In this document: positions 45,222 through 55,640 of the stretch, in pieces | How the letters are laid out: every line of letters starts with the position of its first letter | Numbering within the stretch: position 1 is the stretch's first letter | Assembly (NCBI RefSeq): GCF_902459505.1 | Contig: NC_047095.1 | Span: 25,496,664-25,560,663, forward strand | Length of the DNA: 64,000 nt | From: Geotrypetes seraphini | Taxonomy: Eukaryota; Chordata; Amphibia; Gymnophiona; Dermophiidae | Direction of reading: 5' to 3' | The notes under the pieces: generated by a model | What the model was told of the DNA's origin: nothing | The model's input: the letters and a program-made list of their open reading frames with translations, nothing else | Database searches by the model: none | Translations under genes and position numbers: made by a program

Positions 45222-45354
45222 CATAAGAATAGCCTTACTGGGTCATACCAATGGTCCATCAAGCCAAGTAGCCCATTCTCACGGTGGCCAATCCAGGTCA
45301 CTAGTACCTGGCCAAAACCCAAGGTGTAGCAATATTCCATGCTACCAATCCAGG
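45222..45354 (-). mobile_element. CR1 LINE, 3' part (split copy, first half)
   Basis: ATAAGAACATAAGAATAGCC, GTCCATCAAGCC, TCTCACGGTGGCCAATCCAGG, CCATGCTACCAATCCAGGGCAA match the copy at 50751 in order. The sister copy continues GCAGAGACTTCCCCAATGTC, whereas here the match stops at CCAGGGCAA and resumes at 47912 with GCAGTGGCTTCCCCTATGTC. Confidence 0.88.
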
Positions 45355-46040
45355 GCAATAACTCCTAATACAATCCCCGGATAAAAACCAAGAAAGGTGG
45401 ATAGCAGTGCAACCAAATACCCACACTCCCACAACCAAGGGAATAACGTATATCAAAATATAGTATATAATAGTGAAGTCTCAGTGCAACAGTCAAAGCT
45501 ATGGTGCACTGGAACAACCAGTGCTCCTGGCTTAACACAGTAAAGCGGGACTCTTTCTCAAGTCACGCTGTGCGCCATCATAATAATTTTTGGATAATCT
45601 TTTAAAGTGTAAGTGCAAAAATAGTTTAACTTAGTAGAAAGGTAAAAGGTTACAGTGCTATCAACAGTTCAAGTTTAAAGATCACAACCAGTGGAAAAGA
45701 GGACTTATCTGCGGTGGCTGCCCAATGTGTTCGTGTCCGTTCTCAAGAGTGTATCTCAATTTTCCAACTAGGCATAACATAGACGCCAAGTTATAGCTTA
45801 GCTCAACTGGTCCAGTTTCAGGTGGAACCCTTCTTCAGGAGCTATGAAGGACATCATTTTAGAAAAATATATGGCACGCCGCCAACTTGTGAACCACCAA
45901 CTTTTGCACAGTGAGGTCTATGATGGTGCACGGCGTGACTTGAGAAAGATTCCCGCTTTACTGTGTTAAACCAGGAGCACTGGTTTTTCTAGCGCACCAT
46001 AGCTTTGACTGTTGCACTGAGACTTCACTATTATAAATTA
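45355..46040. mobile_element. Palindrome B (Penelope-type inverted ends), left arm, centre and inner right arm
   Basis: TAACTCCTAATACAATCCCCGG (from 45355) is the inverse of 47840-47866. CTCAGTGCAACAGTCAAAGC, CTGTTGCACTGAGACTTCAC and TTAACACAGTAAAGCGGGA / TCCCGCTTTACTGTGTTAA pair across the centre. The single-copy centre (45591-45894) carries, on the minus strand, CCTGAAGAAGGGTTCCACCTGAAACTGG, the Penelope-type 3' word. No coding part remains. Confidence 0.65.
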
Positions 46041-46309
46041 CTAGTCTGTAAGCCCGTTACATTAACGGGTGCTAGAATAGATGTGTCTGTCTGTCTGTGT
46101 TTCTTTATTTCTCTCTCCTTGGGCGCTGTCTGTATCCTTCTGTCCCCCTCCCGAGCAAAGCTGTCTGCCCCCAGCACACACCTCCCCCCCCAAAGCAGCC
46201 CCTTTCCCTCTCCCTAACTGTCTCTCCATGGCCGTCTTCTGTCTTCCCCCCAGAGCAAAGATGTCTGTCCCCAGCACATCTCCCCCCAAAGCAGCCCCCT
46301 TTCCCTCTC

Positions 46310-47060
46310 CCTATCGCTCCATGGCCCCTTCTGTCTCCCCCCAGCACACCCCTCCCCCCAAAGCAGCTCCCTTTCCCTCTCCCTGGTCTCTCCATGGCCC
46401 CTTCTGTCTTCCCCCCCAGAGCAAAGCTGTTTGCCCCAAGCACACCCCTACCCCCAAAGCAGCCCCCTTTCCCTCTCCCTGTCTCTCCAAGGCCCCTTCT
46501 GTCTTCCCCCCAGAGCAAAGCTGTCTGTCCCCAGCACACCTCCCCCCAAAGCAGCCCCCTTTCCCTCTCCCTATCGCTCCATGGCCCCTTCTGTCTCCCC
46601 CAGCACACCCCTCCCCACAAAGCAGCTCCCTTTCCCTCTCCCTGGTCTCTCCATGGCCCCTTCTGTCTTCTCCCCCAGAGCAAAGCTGTTTGCCCCAAGC
46701 ATACCCCTCCCCCCAAAGCAGCCCCCTTTCCCTCTCCCTGTCTTTCCAGGGCCCCTTCTGTCTTCCCCCCAGAGCAAAGCTGTCTGTCCCCAGCACACCT
46801 CCCCCCAAAGCAGCCCCCTTTCCCTCTCCCTATCTCTCCATGGCCCCTTCTGTCTCCTCCCAGAGCAAAGCTGTCTGTCCCCAGCACACCTCCCCTCCAA
46901 AGCAGCCCCCTTTCCCTCTCCCTGTCTCTCCATGGTCCCTTCTGTCTTCCCCCCAGAGCAAAGCTGTCTGTCCCAAGCACACCTCCCTCCCCAAAGCAGC
47001 CCCCTTTCCCTCTCCCTATCCATGGCCCCTTCTGTCTCCCCCCAGCACACCCCTCCCCCC
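46310..47060. repeat. Helitron-borne minisatellite with higher-order structure
   Basis: Nine units each centred on CCATGGCCCCTTCTGTC start at about 46319, 46392, 46487, 46579, 46651, 46746, 46839, 46930 and 47020. Spacings are 73/95/92 then 72/95/93, so a three-unit block of 260 bp is duplicated, followed by 91- and 90-bp spacings. Units also share CAAAGCAGCCCCCTTTCCC and GAGCAAAGCTGTCTG. Absence of stops in several frames produces long but meaningless reading frames on both strands (up to 385 codons). Confidence 0.88.
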
Positions 47061-47151
47061 AAAGCACCCCCCTTTCCCTTTCCCTCTCCCCCTGGCTCCT
47101 GGTATTGATCCCCTTCTTACCCTCCCTCCATCCCGGCGTCTTCTGGCCTGC

Positions 47152-47340
47152 TCCTCTTCAAAGCAGCCTGCGTTCGTGGTAGCCGGCTTTAGCGAACCTA
47201 GCAGGCCGCTCTCCAACTCGGTAGCACATTCCCTCTGATGCGATCTCATGCATCAGAGGGAGCGTGCTACTGAGGTTGGAGAGCGGCCTGCGAGGTTCTT
47301 TAAAGCCGGCCACGATTGCAGGCTGCTCTGAAGAGGAGGA
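47152..47340. repeat. Large inverted repeat inside the Helitron
   Basis: The left arm 47152-47240 (TCCTCTTCAAAGCAGCCTGC ... TAGCACATTCCCTCTGATGC) and right arm 47249-47340 (GCATCAGAGGGAGCGTGCTA ... GCAGGCTGCTCTGAAGAGGA) pair over about 90 bp with scattered mismatches, around an 8-base centre. A 96-bp direct duplication (GAGGTCCTCAGTTACCGCGC at 47450 and 47546) follows. Confidence 0.85.
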
Positions 47341-47911
47341 TCAGTGGCGGCGGCAGCGGCGAGTGAGGGCGGGAGGTGTGTTCCCTGCCGAGGACGCAGG
47401 CAGGGAGAGAGCACAGTCCCGTGCCTTCAGCCACCGCATGCACCTCTGTGAGGTCCTCAGTTACCGCGCTGCCGGAGAGCTACTGTTCACCATGGCGGGA
47501 GGGGATCTGTTCCTCCCAAAGGGGGGTACCGGGAAGACTGACTGCGAGGTCCTCAGTTACCGCGCTGCCAGAGACCTACTGTTTGCCATGGCAAGAGAGA
47601 GAGATTTGCGCGCGCATGCGCACTCCTACCGGAGGTGCCCTACATCTCATGGAAAACGGACGCACGCAGGTGGGAGTGCGCTTGCACGGCTTAGTCTTTT
47701 ATTATATTAGATATATATATATATATATTTTTTTTTTTTAAGGACTGGAACTCTACTTCTGTATTCATATGTTATTCCCTTGGTTGTGGGAGTGTGGGTA
47801 TTTGGTTACGGTGCTATCCGCCTTTCTTGGTTTTTATCCGGGGATTGTATTAGGAGTTATTGATCTATATTCCCCTTTGGGTGTTTGTGAGTTTTGAACC
47901 AATACAGGAAC

Positions 47912-48042
47912 CAAGCAGTGGCTTCCCCTATGTCTTTCTCAATAATAGACTATAGATTTTTCCTCCAGGAACTTGTCCAAACCTTTCTTAAAACCAGCTA
48001 CACTATCCGCTCTTACCACAACCTCTGGCAACGTGTTCCAGA
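47912..48042 (-). mobile_element. CR1 LINE, continuation of the split copy
   Basis: AATAATAGACTATAGATTTT, CCAGGAACTTGTCCAAACC, AACCAGCTACACTATCCGC, ACCTCTGGCAACGTGTTCCAG match 50885-51007 in order. The copy ends abruptly at CAG and the right arm of palindrome A follows (ACAAGACTTTCATTTATGC). Confidence 0.88.
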
Positions 48043-48131
48043 CAAGACTTTCATTTATGCTCTGTCACTATTATATTCACTATATACTCACATACATACA
48101 TATATATGTTCTTTGCACCAGTCACTTTATA

Positions 48132-49114
48132 CGGGGGTTCATTTAAAACTGTTGTGGGGGACCCTCTGGAGTGTGGTGGCCCAGTGCAATTGCTTTGTGT
48201 GTAAACCCCCCCCCCCCTCCCATGCTGAGCCTCATCAGGATCCAGATTTCACCTTTGCCAGGACTAGTCTCAAGTGTGCTGCAGAAGCTGGGCATTCAGG
48301 CTTATAGATGAAAGCCATTTGTCATCACTGGAGGTCTCTGCTAGCTGTATCTCACAAAAAGCAACCATGGAGAAATATTATGTCTCCTATGGCAAGGGGT
48401 GCAGCATAGACCACCAAAGAGAAAGACAAAAGAAATAGAGTTTTTAAAAATTGTTCTTTCAAGTTAATTTTTTTTCCTACATTAAGGCTAGCTGGGTTTA
48501 TACCTCTTTGGTTCTATACTGTTTGTTTTGGTTTTGTCCTTGAGGTTTAAATACTGTAATACAAACAGCTGGAACAAATAACACAACAGTGTTACATGGG
48601 ATTAATTGTGTCAGTTGTCAATGAAAGCAAATGATTTACAGACATAGGGTGATCACAGTGTTGATATAATGCTAGGAGAATGAGTGTTTTACATGACTGG
48701 CCTTTGTTCTCAGAGATTCCACTATCAATCCCAATAGCCTCCTATTATCCCAGTATACCTCCCGGAGAAGCCTACTCTTATCTCAGCCAGCACTGGAACT
48801 ATTTAGCATTTATCTGTCCTGGGTTTAGTGGCTTGGCAAATGATAAATATATCATCATCCAATAGGTGCATTTAAGCAGAGCTTAATATGAGCTACGAGG
48901 AAACTGGAGCCATAGTGTGCCCAGGCCAATATTAGGTCGAAGAATGATTTTCCTACCTCACAGGGCATGCAGTTCAGACATGTGCGATGTTCTCTCATCA
49001 TTGCATTTTTATAAAGTGAACATCAAACCTTCTGAAAACATATTTGTGAACACAAATTTGTAAATAATGGGGTTTAATAATTATTCAATACTGCATAAAG
49101 AAATGTTTAGTACT
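48132..49114. other. No gene seen
   Basis: It includes a C run (48208-48218) and AT-rich unique-looking sequence. The 61-codon frame at 48680 has no known domain. Confidence 0.4.
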
Positions 49115-50038
49115 TAAGAACATAAGCAATGCCTCCGCTGGGTCAAACCTGAGGTCTATCGTGCCCAGCAGTCCGCTTACGCGGCGGCCCAACAGGTCCA
49201 GGACCTGTGCAGTAATCCTCTATCTATACCCCTCTATCCCCTTTTCCAGCAGGAAATTGTCTAATCCTTTCTTGAACCCCAGTACCATACTCTTCCCTAT
49301 TACGTCCTCTGGAAGCGCATTCCAGGTGTCCACCACACGTTGGGTGAAGAAAAACTTCCTAGCATTTGTTTTGAAGCTGTCCCCTTCCAACTTTTCCAAA
49401 TGCCCTCTCGTTCTTGTATTTTTCGAAGGTTTGAAGAATCTGTCCCTCTCCACTTTCTCTATGCCCTTCATGATCTTGTAGGTCTCAATCATATCCCCTC
49501 TAACTTTCCTCTTTTCCAGGGAAAAGAGCCCAAGTTTCTCTAATCTCTCAGTGTATGAAAGGTTTTCCATACCTTTTATCAGACATGTCGCTCTCCTTTG
49601 CACCCTCTCAAGTATCGCCATATCCTTTTTAAGGTACGGTGACCAATATTGGACGCAGTATTCCAGATGCAGACGCACCATCGCCCGATACAACGGTAGG
49701 ATAACTTCTTTTGTTCTGGTTGTAATACCCTTCTTGATTATACCTAGCATTCTATTCGCTCTCTTAGCGGCCGCTGCGCACTGTGCCGTCGGCTTCATTG
49801 TCATGTCCACCATTACCCCCAAGTCCCTTTCTTGGGTACTCTCATTCAATAACATCCTTCCCATTGTATAGTTGTACCTCGGGTTTCTGCTTCCCACATG
49901 TAATACTTTACATTTCTCAATGTTGAACTTCATCTGCCATCTCGTCGCCCATTCCCCTAGTTTGTTCAAGTCCCTTTGCAATTCTTCGCAGTCCTCTTTA
50001 GTCCGAGCTCCACTAAATAGTTTGGTGTCGTCCGCACT
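49115..50038 (-). mobile_element. CR1 LINE, 5'-truncated, 253-codon open frame
   Basis: The minus strand from about 50038 reads DDTKLFSGA, then an uninterrupted frame (49981-49220): LNKLGEWATRWQMKFNIEKCKVLHVG, ERDLGVMVDMTMKPTAQCAAAAKRANRMLG, MVRLHLEYCVQYWSPYLKKD, KVRGDMIETYKIMKG, RKFFFTQRVVDTWNALPEDV, ending EGYR stop. The 3' UTR ends GCATTGCTTATGTTCTTAAG. The open frame implies recent insertion. It is 5'-truncated within the RT palm/thumb; no intact full-length source is present here. Confidence 0.93.
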
Positions 50039-50718
50039 GTAGAAGAGCCCTTTTTACGCTCAGATTTAAACATTGCTTCAGCTGCAACGTAGCAACAAAT
50101 TGGTTTGCAATGGATTTTAAAAACTTGCTAACATTTCAGACTTTGAGGTTTGCCTTACAAAGCTTTCCACATCAGAACACTTCTCTGGACTTCCTATTTG
50201 CCCATTTTCACTAGTTAGAATATCAATTTCCTGCCTTTTACTTCTCTAAGAAGAGAGACCAATGCCAGTACAAGTTTCCGAGGAGGGGATGAGCCACTCT
50301 CACATCCCCTGGAACGGGACAGTGGTGGCTATGGTTGTCTAGTACCAGGAGTATGGGTTCAGGGCAACTAGAAGGCACTAGAAAGAACCAGAGGAAGAGG
50401 TGGACTTTTGACCCAATCAGGCAATTTACTTTTAAAAAGTGCAGTGGTAGGAAATCCTCTCTCAGTGGGGAGCAATTCCCACTTCCCTGGGGAGTTTAGG
50501 CAGTCATATTTATTTGGCTGTCTCTGAGACTCAAGCTCCTTCCTGTTCCTTAGAGGTGGCTCACTTACCCTCCCTTCATTCTTAGGTGATCAGTGTTTTA
50601 TAGTGGGCTGTTATCTCAGGGATTCTCTAGGTGCAGCTTGGTGGTGGTTGGGGTCCCAAGCTAAGAGCATGTTCTGAAGGAGGTCCTTTAGAACAGAGCC
50701 TTTAATATTTCCAAGATG
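50039..50718. other. No gene seen
   Basis: Mixed-composition sequence without recognisable repeat ends. Confidence 0.35.
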
Positions 50719-50726
50719 GTGAATTT

Positions 50727-51338
50727 TAGGGTTACCATATGGCTCAATAAGAACATAAGAATAGCAATACTGAGTCAGACCAATGTGTCCATCAAGCCCA
50801 GTAGCCCATTCTCACGGTGGCCAATCCAGGTCCCTGGCCAAAACCCAAAGAGTAGCAGCATTCCATGCTACCAATCCAGGGCAAGCAGAGACTTCCCCAA
50901 TGTCTTAATAACAGACTATGGACTTTCCTCCAGGAAATTGTCCAAACCTTTCTTAAAACCAGCTACGCTATCCGCTTTTACCACAACCTCTGGCAACGTG
51001 TTCCAGAGCTTAACTACTCTCTGAGTGAAAAAAATATTTCCTCCTATTGGTTTTAAAAGTATTTCCCTGTAACTTCATTGTGTGTCCCCTGGGCTTTATC
51101 ATTTTTGACAGAGTGAAAAATCAATCCACTTGTACCCGTTCTACTCCACTCAGGATTTTGTAGACTTCAATCATATCTCCCCCTCAACCATCTCTTTCCC
51201 AAGCTGAGGAGCCCTAACCTTTTTAGAAGAAGGAGGACAGATAGAGATATCCGGGTTTTACTTCCATTGAAAGCAATGGAAGTAAAACCTAGATGTCTCA
51301 ATCCAGCCTCCTTTTTCTTTAGCCATATGGTAACCCTA
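50727..51338. mobile_element. hAT-like MITE (TAGGGTTACCATATGGCT ends) carrying a CR1
   Basis: A perfect 18-bp terminal inverted repeat: TAGGGTTACCATATGGCT (50727-50744) and AGCCATATGGTAACCCTA (51321-51338). The flanks GTGAATTT (50719-50726) and GTGAATGT (51339-51346) are an 8-bp duplication with one mismatch. The MITE's own interior (about 51205-51320) has a palindrome TTTTACTTCCATTG / CAATGGAAGTAAAA. A CR1 fills 50750-51204, six bases inside the left end. Confidence 0.85.
50750..51204 (-). mobile_element. CR1 LINE 3' end inside the hAT-like MITE
   Basis: The minus strand encodes the CR1 C-terminal wording (ESSKLLSSGRGYD, ERLGKRWLRGRYD-like) and ends CTTATGTTCTTATT. It is the best reference for the split copy at 45222/47912 (same subfamily: CCATGCTACCAATCCAGG, CCAGCTACGCTATCCGC). 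Multiple small changes break the frame. Confidence 0.85.
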
Positions 51339-51616
51339 GTGAATGTTAAGCTCAAGCTCTGAACCATTAGCTGTAGCTCTTATGGGAGGGCATTGTCTAT
51401 TGATGGTTCTGCTATTGTTACTCTTGGACTCCTGGCTGCTGATGGCAGGTAGTGTGGTTTTGAATTTTGCATTGGGTAAGTTCAGATCAATGTTTACCAA
51501 TAAACAGAGCTGTGGCCTGTTTTACTCCATCTACTTGTCTGATTTGGAATTTCGTTTATAAACAGTTAAAGTATTTAAGGTTCTAAATGTTATATTTATT
51601 GAATCTGAGTATGGAA

Positions 51617-52292
51617 GTGTGAGGGGTGATGTCACCCCTCTTCTTCGAGAATCACATTGGTTGCCAGTCTCACATAGAACAACTTACAAAATACTCCTAC
51701 TTGTTTTCAAAATTAAGTTTGCCCACTCACCTGCCTTCTTAGAGAAATTTCTTATCTCACATACCCCTTCCAGGGCCCTCAGATCATCTGATCAGAACTT
51801 ACTGATGGTTCCCTCGATCAAAGACCTCTATTACACCAGAAACACTATCTTTTCCGCAACAGCCCCTTCCCTCTGGAATGCAATGCCACCACATCTCCGC
51901 CGTGAAAACTCTCTAACCAAATTTAAAACCAACCTCTAAACATTTCTGTTCAAAGATGCATACCAAAACTGCAGTTAAGAATCTCTTCTAAGGAATAAAT
52001 AAATAATAAAAAATACAGAGAACTGGTTTTAAGAAGCGACCGCCCTTTCCTTCTGTATTCTCCTCTCCCTCTTCCCTCCCTCTTATTTTTATTTTTCAAT
52101 GTAATTAGAATCTCCCTCTCCCCCTCCCCCGTTCCTCTTGTATCCAACATGTCTAAACTTTGTCCTTGTGTAGGCTACAACCTGCCTTATTTTATTTCTA
52201 TTTTTTTTTATGTTTTATACATTTTTAATACTGTAAACCGGCCAGATACCTGTGATGGTCGGTATACCAAATTATAAATAAACTTGAAACCT
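51617..52292 (+). mobile_element. L2-clade LINE 3' end
   Basis: The + strand frame reads VTPLLRESHWLPVSHRTTYKILLLVFKIKFAHSPAFLEKFL, TIFSATAPSLWNAMPPHLRRE, SLTKFKTNL stop at about 51939: the L2 C-terminus. The 3' UTR contains CTGTAAACCGGCCAGATACC and ends AATTATAAATAAACTTGAAAC. It is strongly 5'-truncated. The C-terminal frame is open, so the copy is comparatively young. Confidence 0.85.
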
Positions 52293-52353
52293 AACCTAAG
52301 CCCTGTTCATTTTACACAGTGCTTGAATTACTCTGTGCTTCATTAAACTTTTT

Positions 52354-52500
52354 CCCCCCCCCACCCCCCGCTCTTTTACAAAACCGTGAAAGCAGTTTTT
52401 AGCCCCGGCCAGCGCGCTGCTCCCAATGCTCATAGAGTTTAGGAGAAGCGTGGAGCATTAAGCACGCCAGCCGGCTTACGTGGTTTAGTAAAAGGGGGGA
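52354..52500. mobile_element. MITE related to the GGGCTCC family (CCCCGCTCTTTTAC ends)
   Basis: The left CCGCTCTTTTACAAAACCGTGAAAGCAG pairs loosely with the right TTACGTGGTTTAGTAAAAGGGGGG. The core has GCTCATAGAGTTTAGG and CGCGCTG words shared with other palindromic repeats here. A C-run at the left end obscures the boundary. Confidence 0.5.
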
Positions 52501-52734
52501 GTAATTTAGCAGTGGGTGATAAATTCATTCAGTATTAAATTGCTCATTCCAGCTGAGCACAGGAGAATTTGATACTATCACTGGTATAAATGTATTTGTT
52601 TATTTCAATTTATATTTCGCCTTTCTATGAAAGGTGAAACAATGATGATGATGATAATAATAATCAACAATGATGATAGTAATAATAGCAATGAACAATG
52701 ATAATGATTGATGATGATCACCATATGTTTTAAA

Positions 52735-52890
52735 AACTAACAGCATGAAAGCAAATAGTCAACATATTTCAACTGATAGCAAATGTAGACTATGTAATGA
52801 ATATGATGAAATTACTGACCATTTGCTTATTGGATGAAACAAAATTGCCCAAACTGACTACATTGTCATGACAAGGTAGCCACAATGATC
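52735..52890 (+). mobile_element. Fragment of a LINE with restriction-like endonuclease (zinc-knuckle region)
   Basis: The + strand reads STDSKCRLCNEYDEITDHLLIG, then KIAQTDYIV after a stop. CxxCx(8)H with ...K.AQT.Y is the C-terminal zinc-finger wording of R4/Dong-type elements. A trinucleotide ATG/AAT-rich run precedes it (52638-52705). The rest to 53220 may be decayed continuation. Confidence 0.45.
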
Positions 52891-53690
52891 CACCTAAGCT
52901 TGTGCAAGGAGTAACCACCAGGTAGAAAAAGTCATAGAAAATGAAAAAGTCAAGATTTTCAAATTCAAAAAGAGCAAAACCTGGAACATGGCATACTTCA
53001 TAAAATGGTAATCAGAAACAATTTTCATTGACACTGTGACGACAGGAGACACAAGAATTAAAGACAAAAAAATTGGAACAATTAACAAAGTATTGATATC
53101 TGACAATAGAAATGATAAGATTCTGAAACAATACTGTAATAAACAAACACACTTCTACTTGCCATCAGAAACAAAACAGGTATATGCATGTATCACAAAC
53201 ACTAATATAGAAATCCTATGAGCGTCAGAGTTCTTACTGCCACGGCCGGCACTAAAAACGGTAGCACAGCTTTGTAAAGGAAGACTAAAATGAAAAATGA
53301 GGAGGAAATAGCCTCCGATCCCAGCTTCCACCCTACAGAGATGGGTAAACCTCATAGGCATAAAAAATTATTATGGTTTTTACTGCTACGTCTGTGCAGT
53401 ATGTTCACACCCTGAAGCAGCCATGAATGTGAAACGCTGTCCATCATCAGTGTGACAGACAATGGTACTTAGGTCATGAATTTTTGGTCTGAGTGGAGAT
53501 GGAAGCATGCTCTCGTTGAGATATCATTTAATTCTCAAACTGTAATTTCTGTGCATTGTCCTTCACAATCTCCTGCTAAATCCCTCTCTTACCCTCCCTG
53601 TTCTTATGTGTCTTAAGTTTTTCCTTTTCTCGCTGTAAGTCACCTTGGGCCTATATAGGTATTGAGCGATGCACAAATATCAGATTAGAT
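52891..53690. other. No gene; decayed repeat debris
   Basis: 53222-53285 holds a partial palindromic repeat (CCTATGAGCGTCAG...CTTTGTAAAGG). 53400-53450 carries CCTGAAGCAGCCATGAATGTGAAACGCTG, a Penelope-type 3' word. Nothing is intact. Confidence 0.35.
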
Positions 53691-54074
53691 TAGACTTCAA
53701 AGGGTGTAAAAGCCTCAGTTTAAAAAATATTTTTTAACAATATAAGAAACATGCTCTTCCATCTTCAAAGAAGTATCCAAAAATACTCCTAAAGCTTTAA
53801 GCGTACTTACAAATGAAATTGTCACTTCCTTAAATGTCACCAGTGTTGGAAAATCATGAATAACATGACTCGAAAGCAAAATGATTCTCGCCTTCTCCAC
53901 ATTCAATTTGAGATGATTATCATGCAGCCTAACTACTAATATTATCCAAAGAGAAATTCAAGAAATATAATGACTTGACAAAATCTTAAATACAAACCGA
54001 ATATCATCAGTACAAAGACAATATTCAACTCCCAAAGAGTTCAACACTGTGCAAAGTGGCATGAGAAAAATATT

Positions 54075-54306
54075 GGACATGTGATGCGGGTGAATTCACT
54101 AGAAAAGGAGGTGCTACTCGGAATGGTCAGTGGTAAAAGAACGCAGGGGAGACCAAAGGCCTGTTGGCTGGATATCGTCAAGAATGACTTGAGAATGAAC
54201 ATCAAGCAATTGAAAGAAGCCGTGGAAAACAGGAAGTCATAGCGAGGACTGGCCTACAGAGTATCCAAGGGTCGGACATGACTGAATGGATAGTAGCAGT
54301 AGTAGT
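54075..54306 (+). mobile_element. RTE-type LINE 3' end
   Basis: The + strand reads IGHVMRVNSLEKEVLLGMVSGKR, TQGRPKACWLDIVKNDLRMN, LKEAVENRKS, then RGLAYRVSKGRT after a stop. The GKRxxGRPxxxWLD ... EAxxNR ... VSKGRT wording is the C-terminus of RTE/BovB-type LINEs. It ends in a short GTA repeat (AGTAGCAGTAGTAGT). It sits in the L2 between its L(C)NI and FLMPL codons; flanking AATATT/AATGTT may be the target duplication. Confidence 0.75.
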
Positions 54307-54343
54307 AATGTTGCAGAAAGAGATTAACCCTGAGAAACACCAT

Positions 54344-54458
54344 GGGCTCCTTTTACTAAGGTACGCTAGCGTTTTTAGTGTGCGCTAACCCCGCGCTGTA
54401 CGAAAAATACTAACGCAAGCTCTATGGAGGCGCTAGCGCACCTTAGTAAAAGGAACCC
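54344..54458. mobile_element. GGGCTCC-family MITE, CAT duplication
   Basis: The ends GGGCTCCTTTTACTAAGGTACGCTAGCG and CGCTAGCGCACCTTAGTAAAAGGAACCC pair almost perfectly. CAT flanks it at 54341-54343 and 54459-54461. It is inserted in the L2 coding region. Confidence 0.85.
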
Positions 54459-54596
54459 CATGTTTCATTAACAAATACTCTGAATAATTTTTCCCATCTG
54501 ATACACAAAAATGACGACCGTCCAAAAAAGATTGAAACCAATTGGACACTGTACCAGTAATCCCAATTATGCTTTAAAATATCATGATTAACTATA

Positions 54597-55640
54597 CCAT
54601 ACAGGTGGTTGCAGTTGAAGCAGGCTATTCAGTGTGGGTTCCCTGAATGGAAAAATTTAAAAACTTATTTTAGCTTGCAGATCCTTTGCTACCAAACAGA
54701 TGTAGTAGGACATCAGGCTGCCCAGTGGTACAAATTGATTTCTGGATTTTTTAACCAAAAAACAAAAAACAGTCTTAGAGACATTTGGAGCTTCGAGATA
54801 AAACAGTATATTTCTGTGTCTCGTTGGCCACGAATCTGGACTTGGAGATTGAAATGTACAACATCAGCATCTATGAGGCAAACATTGTTATTTTTGTTAC
54901 ATAGGATTTTTTGGACCCCGGTTCGATTAAATAAAATAGATAGTTCTAAGCCTAATAGATGCTGGCATTGTCATATTGATATAGGGACTTTAGATCATCT
55001 GTTATATTTTTGTCCGTTTATACCTATATTTTGGAAGTCAATTTGGGGACAAATAAATTTAGTTTTGGATTCGAATATTCCACTTTCATATGAGGCTATA
55101 ATTTGTGGAACAATATTACATGTGAAACCCACTCTAGATAAATACAAAAGTCGACTATTTATGATAATGACGGGCATAGCTATGCAATTGATCACGAGTA
55201 ATTGAAAAATCATGACAGAATAAGCTACACTTTTTGGTGGATGAATGTATGCACTATATACAAATATGAAAGAATAAACCCAGAATGTAGGGGATTTAGT
55301 AGTAATTAATAAAGTTTAATAAAAGTTTGGTGCCCATTAACTAAATTTATGGAGATATGATATATTTCTTTTGTTCATTACCTATACACATCCATGGGGG
55401 AAGGGGGGAAGGGAGGGAAATAAATAAATACTGATGGTGGCATTTAGGTAACTTTAAGATGTATTTAAATCATATATTGTGTTAAAATGTATTAATTAAT
55501 ATATGTATTGAAAATCTTGAATGATATATAAGTTACCTATACAGAAAATAGTGCATTGTATGTAATACCTACAATTCTTTATTTGTTTGGCACTGTTTAT
55601 TAGTTTTAAAATCAATAAAGTTTATAAAACAAACAAACAA
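54597..55640 (+). mobile_element. L1-type LINE, 5'-truncated, exact 21-bp duplication
   Basis: The frame 54609-55205 encodes the L1/Tx1-type ORF2 C-terminus: LRDIWSFEIKQYISVSRWPRIW, FLLHRIFWTPVRLNKID, CWHCHIDIGTLDHLLYFCPFIPIFW (CCHC-like knuckle). The 3' UTR ends ATCAATAAAGTTTATAAAAC and an AAAC-repeat tail. The same 21 bases, beginning AAAATATCATG and ending ACTATA, flank it at 54576-54596 and 55641-55661, and the L2 sequence continues across. The open frame of about 199 codons indicates a recent event. Confidence 0.92.

Larger units (their letters stand above)
46041..47711 (-). mobile_element. Non-autonomous Helitron with minisatellite interior
   Basis: On the minus strand it starts TCTAATATAATAAAAGACTAAG (47711 leftward), the usual vertebrate Helitron 5' word (TC plus TATAATAAAAG). 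It ends GCACCCGTTAATGTAACGGGCTTACAGACTAG at 46041: a 7-bp hairpin (CCCGTTA/TAACGGG) about 10 bases before the terminal CTAG. It sits between A and T with no target duplication, as Helitrons do. Interior: a 9-unit C-rich minisatellite and a 90-bp inverted repeat. No Rep/helicase is present, so it depends on a partner element. Confidence 0.88.
44985..48131. mobile_element. Four-level nested insertion: palindrome A, CR1, palindrome B, Helitron
   Basis: Palindrome A has a left arm at about 44985-45147 and a right arm at 45150-45219 plus 48043-48131. The arms match as inverted repeats (for example TATAAAGTGACTGGTGCAAAG against CTTTGCACCAGTCACTTTATA), with about 10 bases lost at the split. In its right arm lies a minus-strand CR1 (45222-45354 and 47912-48042). 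Inside that CR1 lies palindrome B (about 45355-45590 against 45895-46040 plus 47712-47866). In B's right arm lies a Helitron (46041-47711). Both palindromes look like inverted Penelope-type ends. Confidence 0.75.

Noticed and set aside
46081-47249. Long overlapping reading frames on both strands (up to 385 codons), Pro/Ser-rich
   Set aside because: They are translations of the Helitron minisatellite. Every frame and its complement stays open because the repeat unit lacks stops, and there is no domain.
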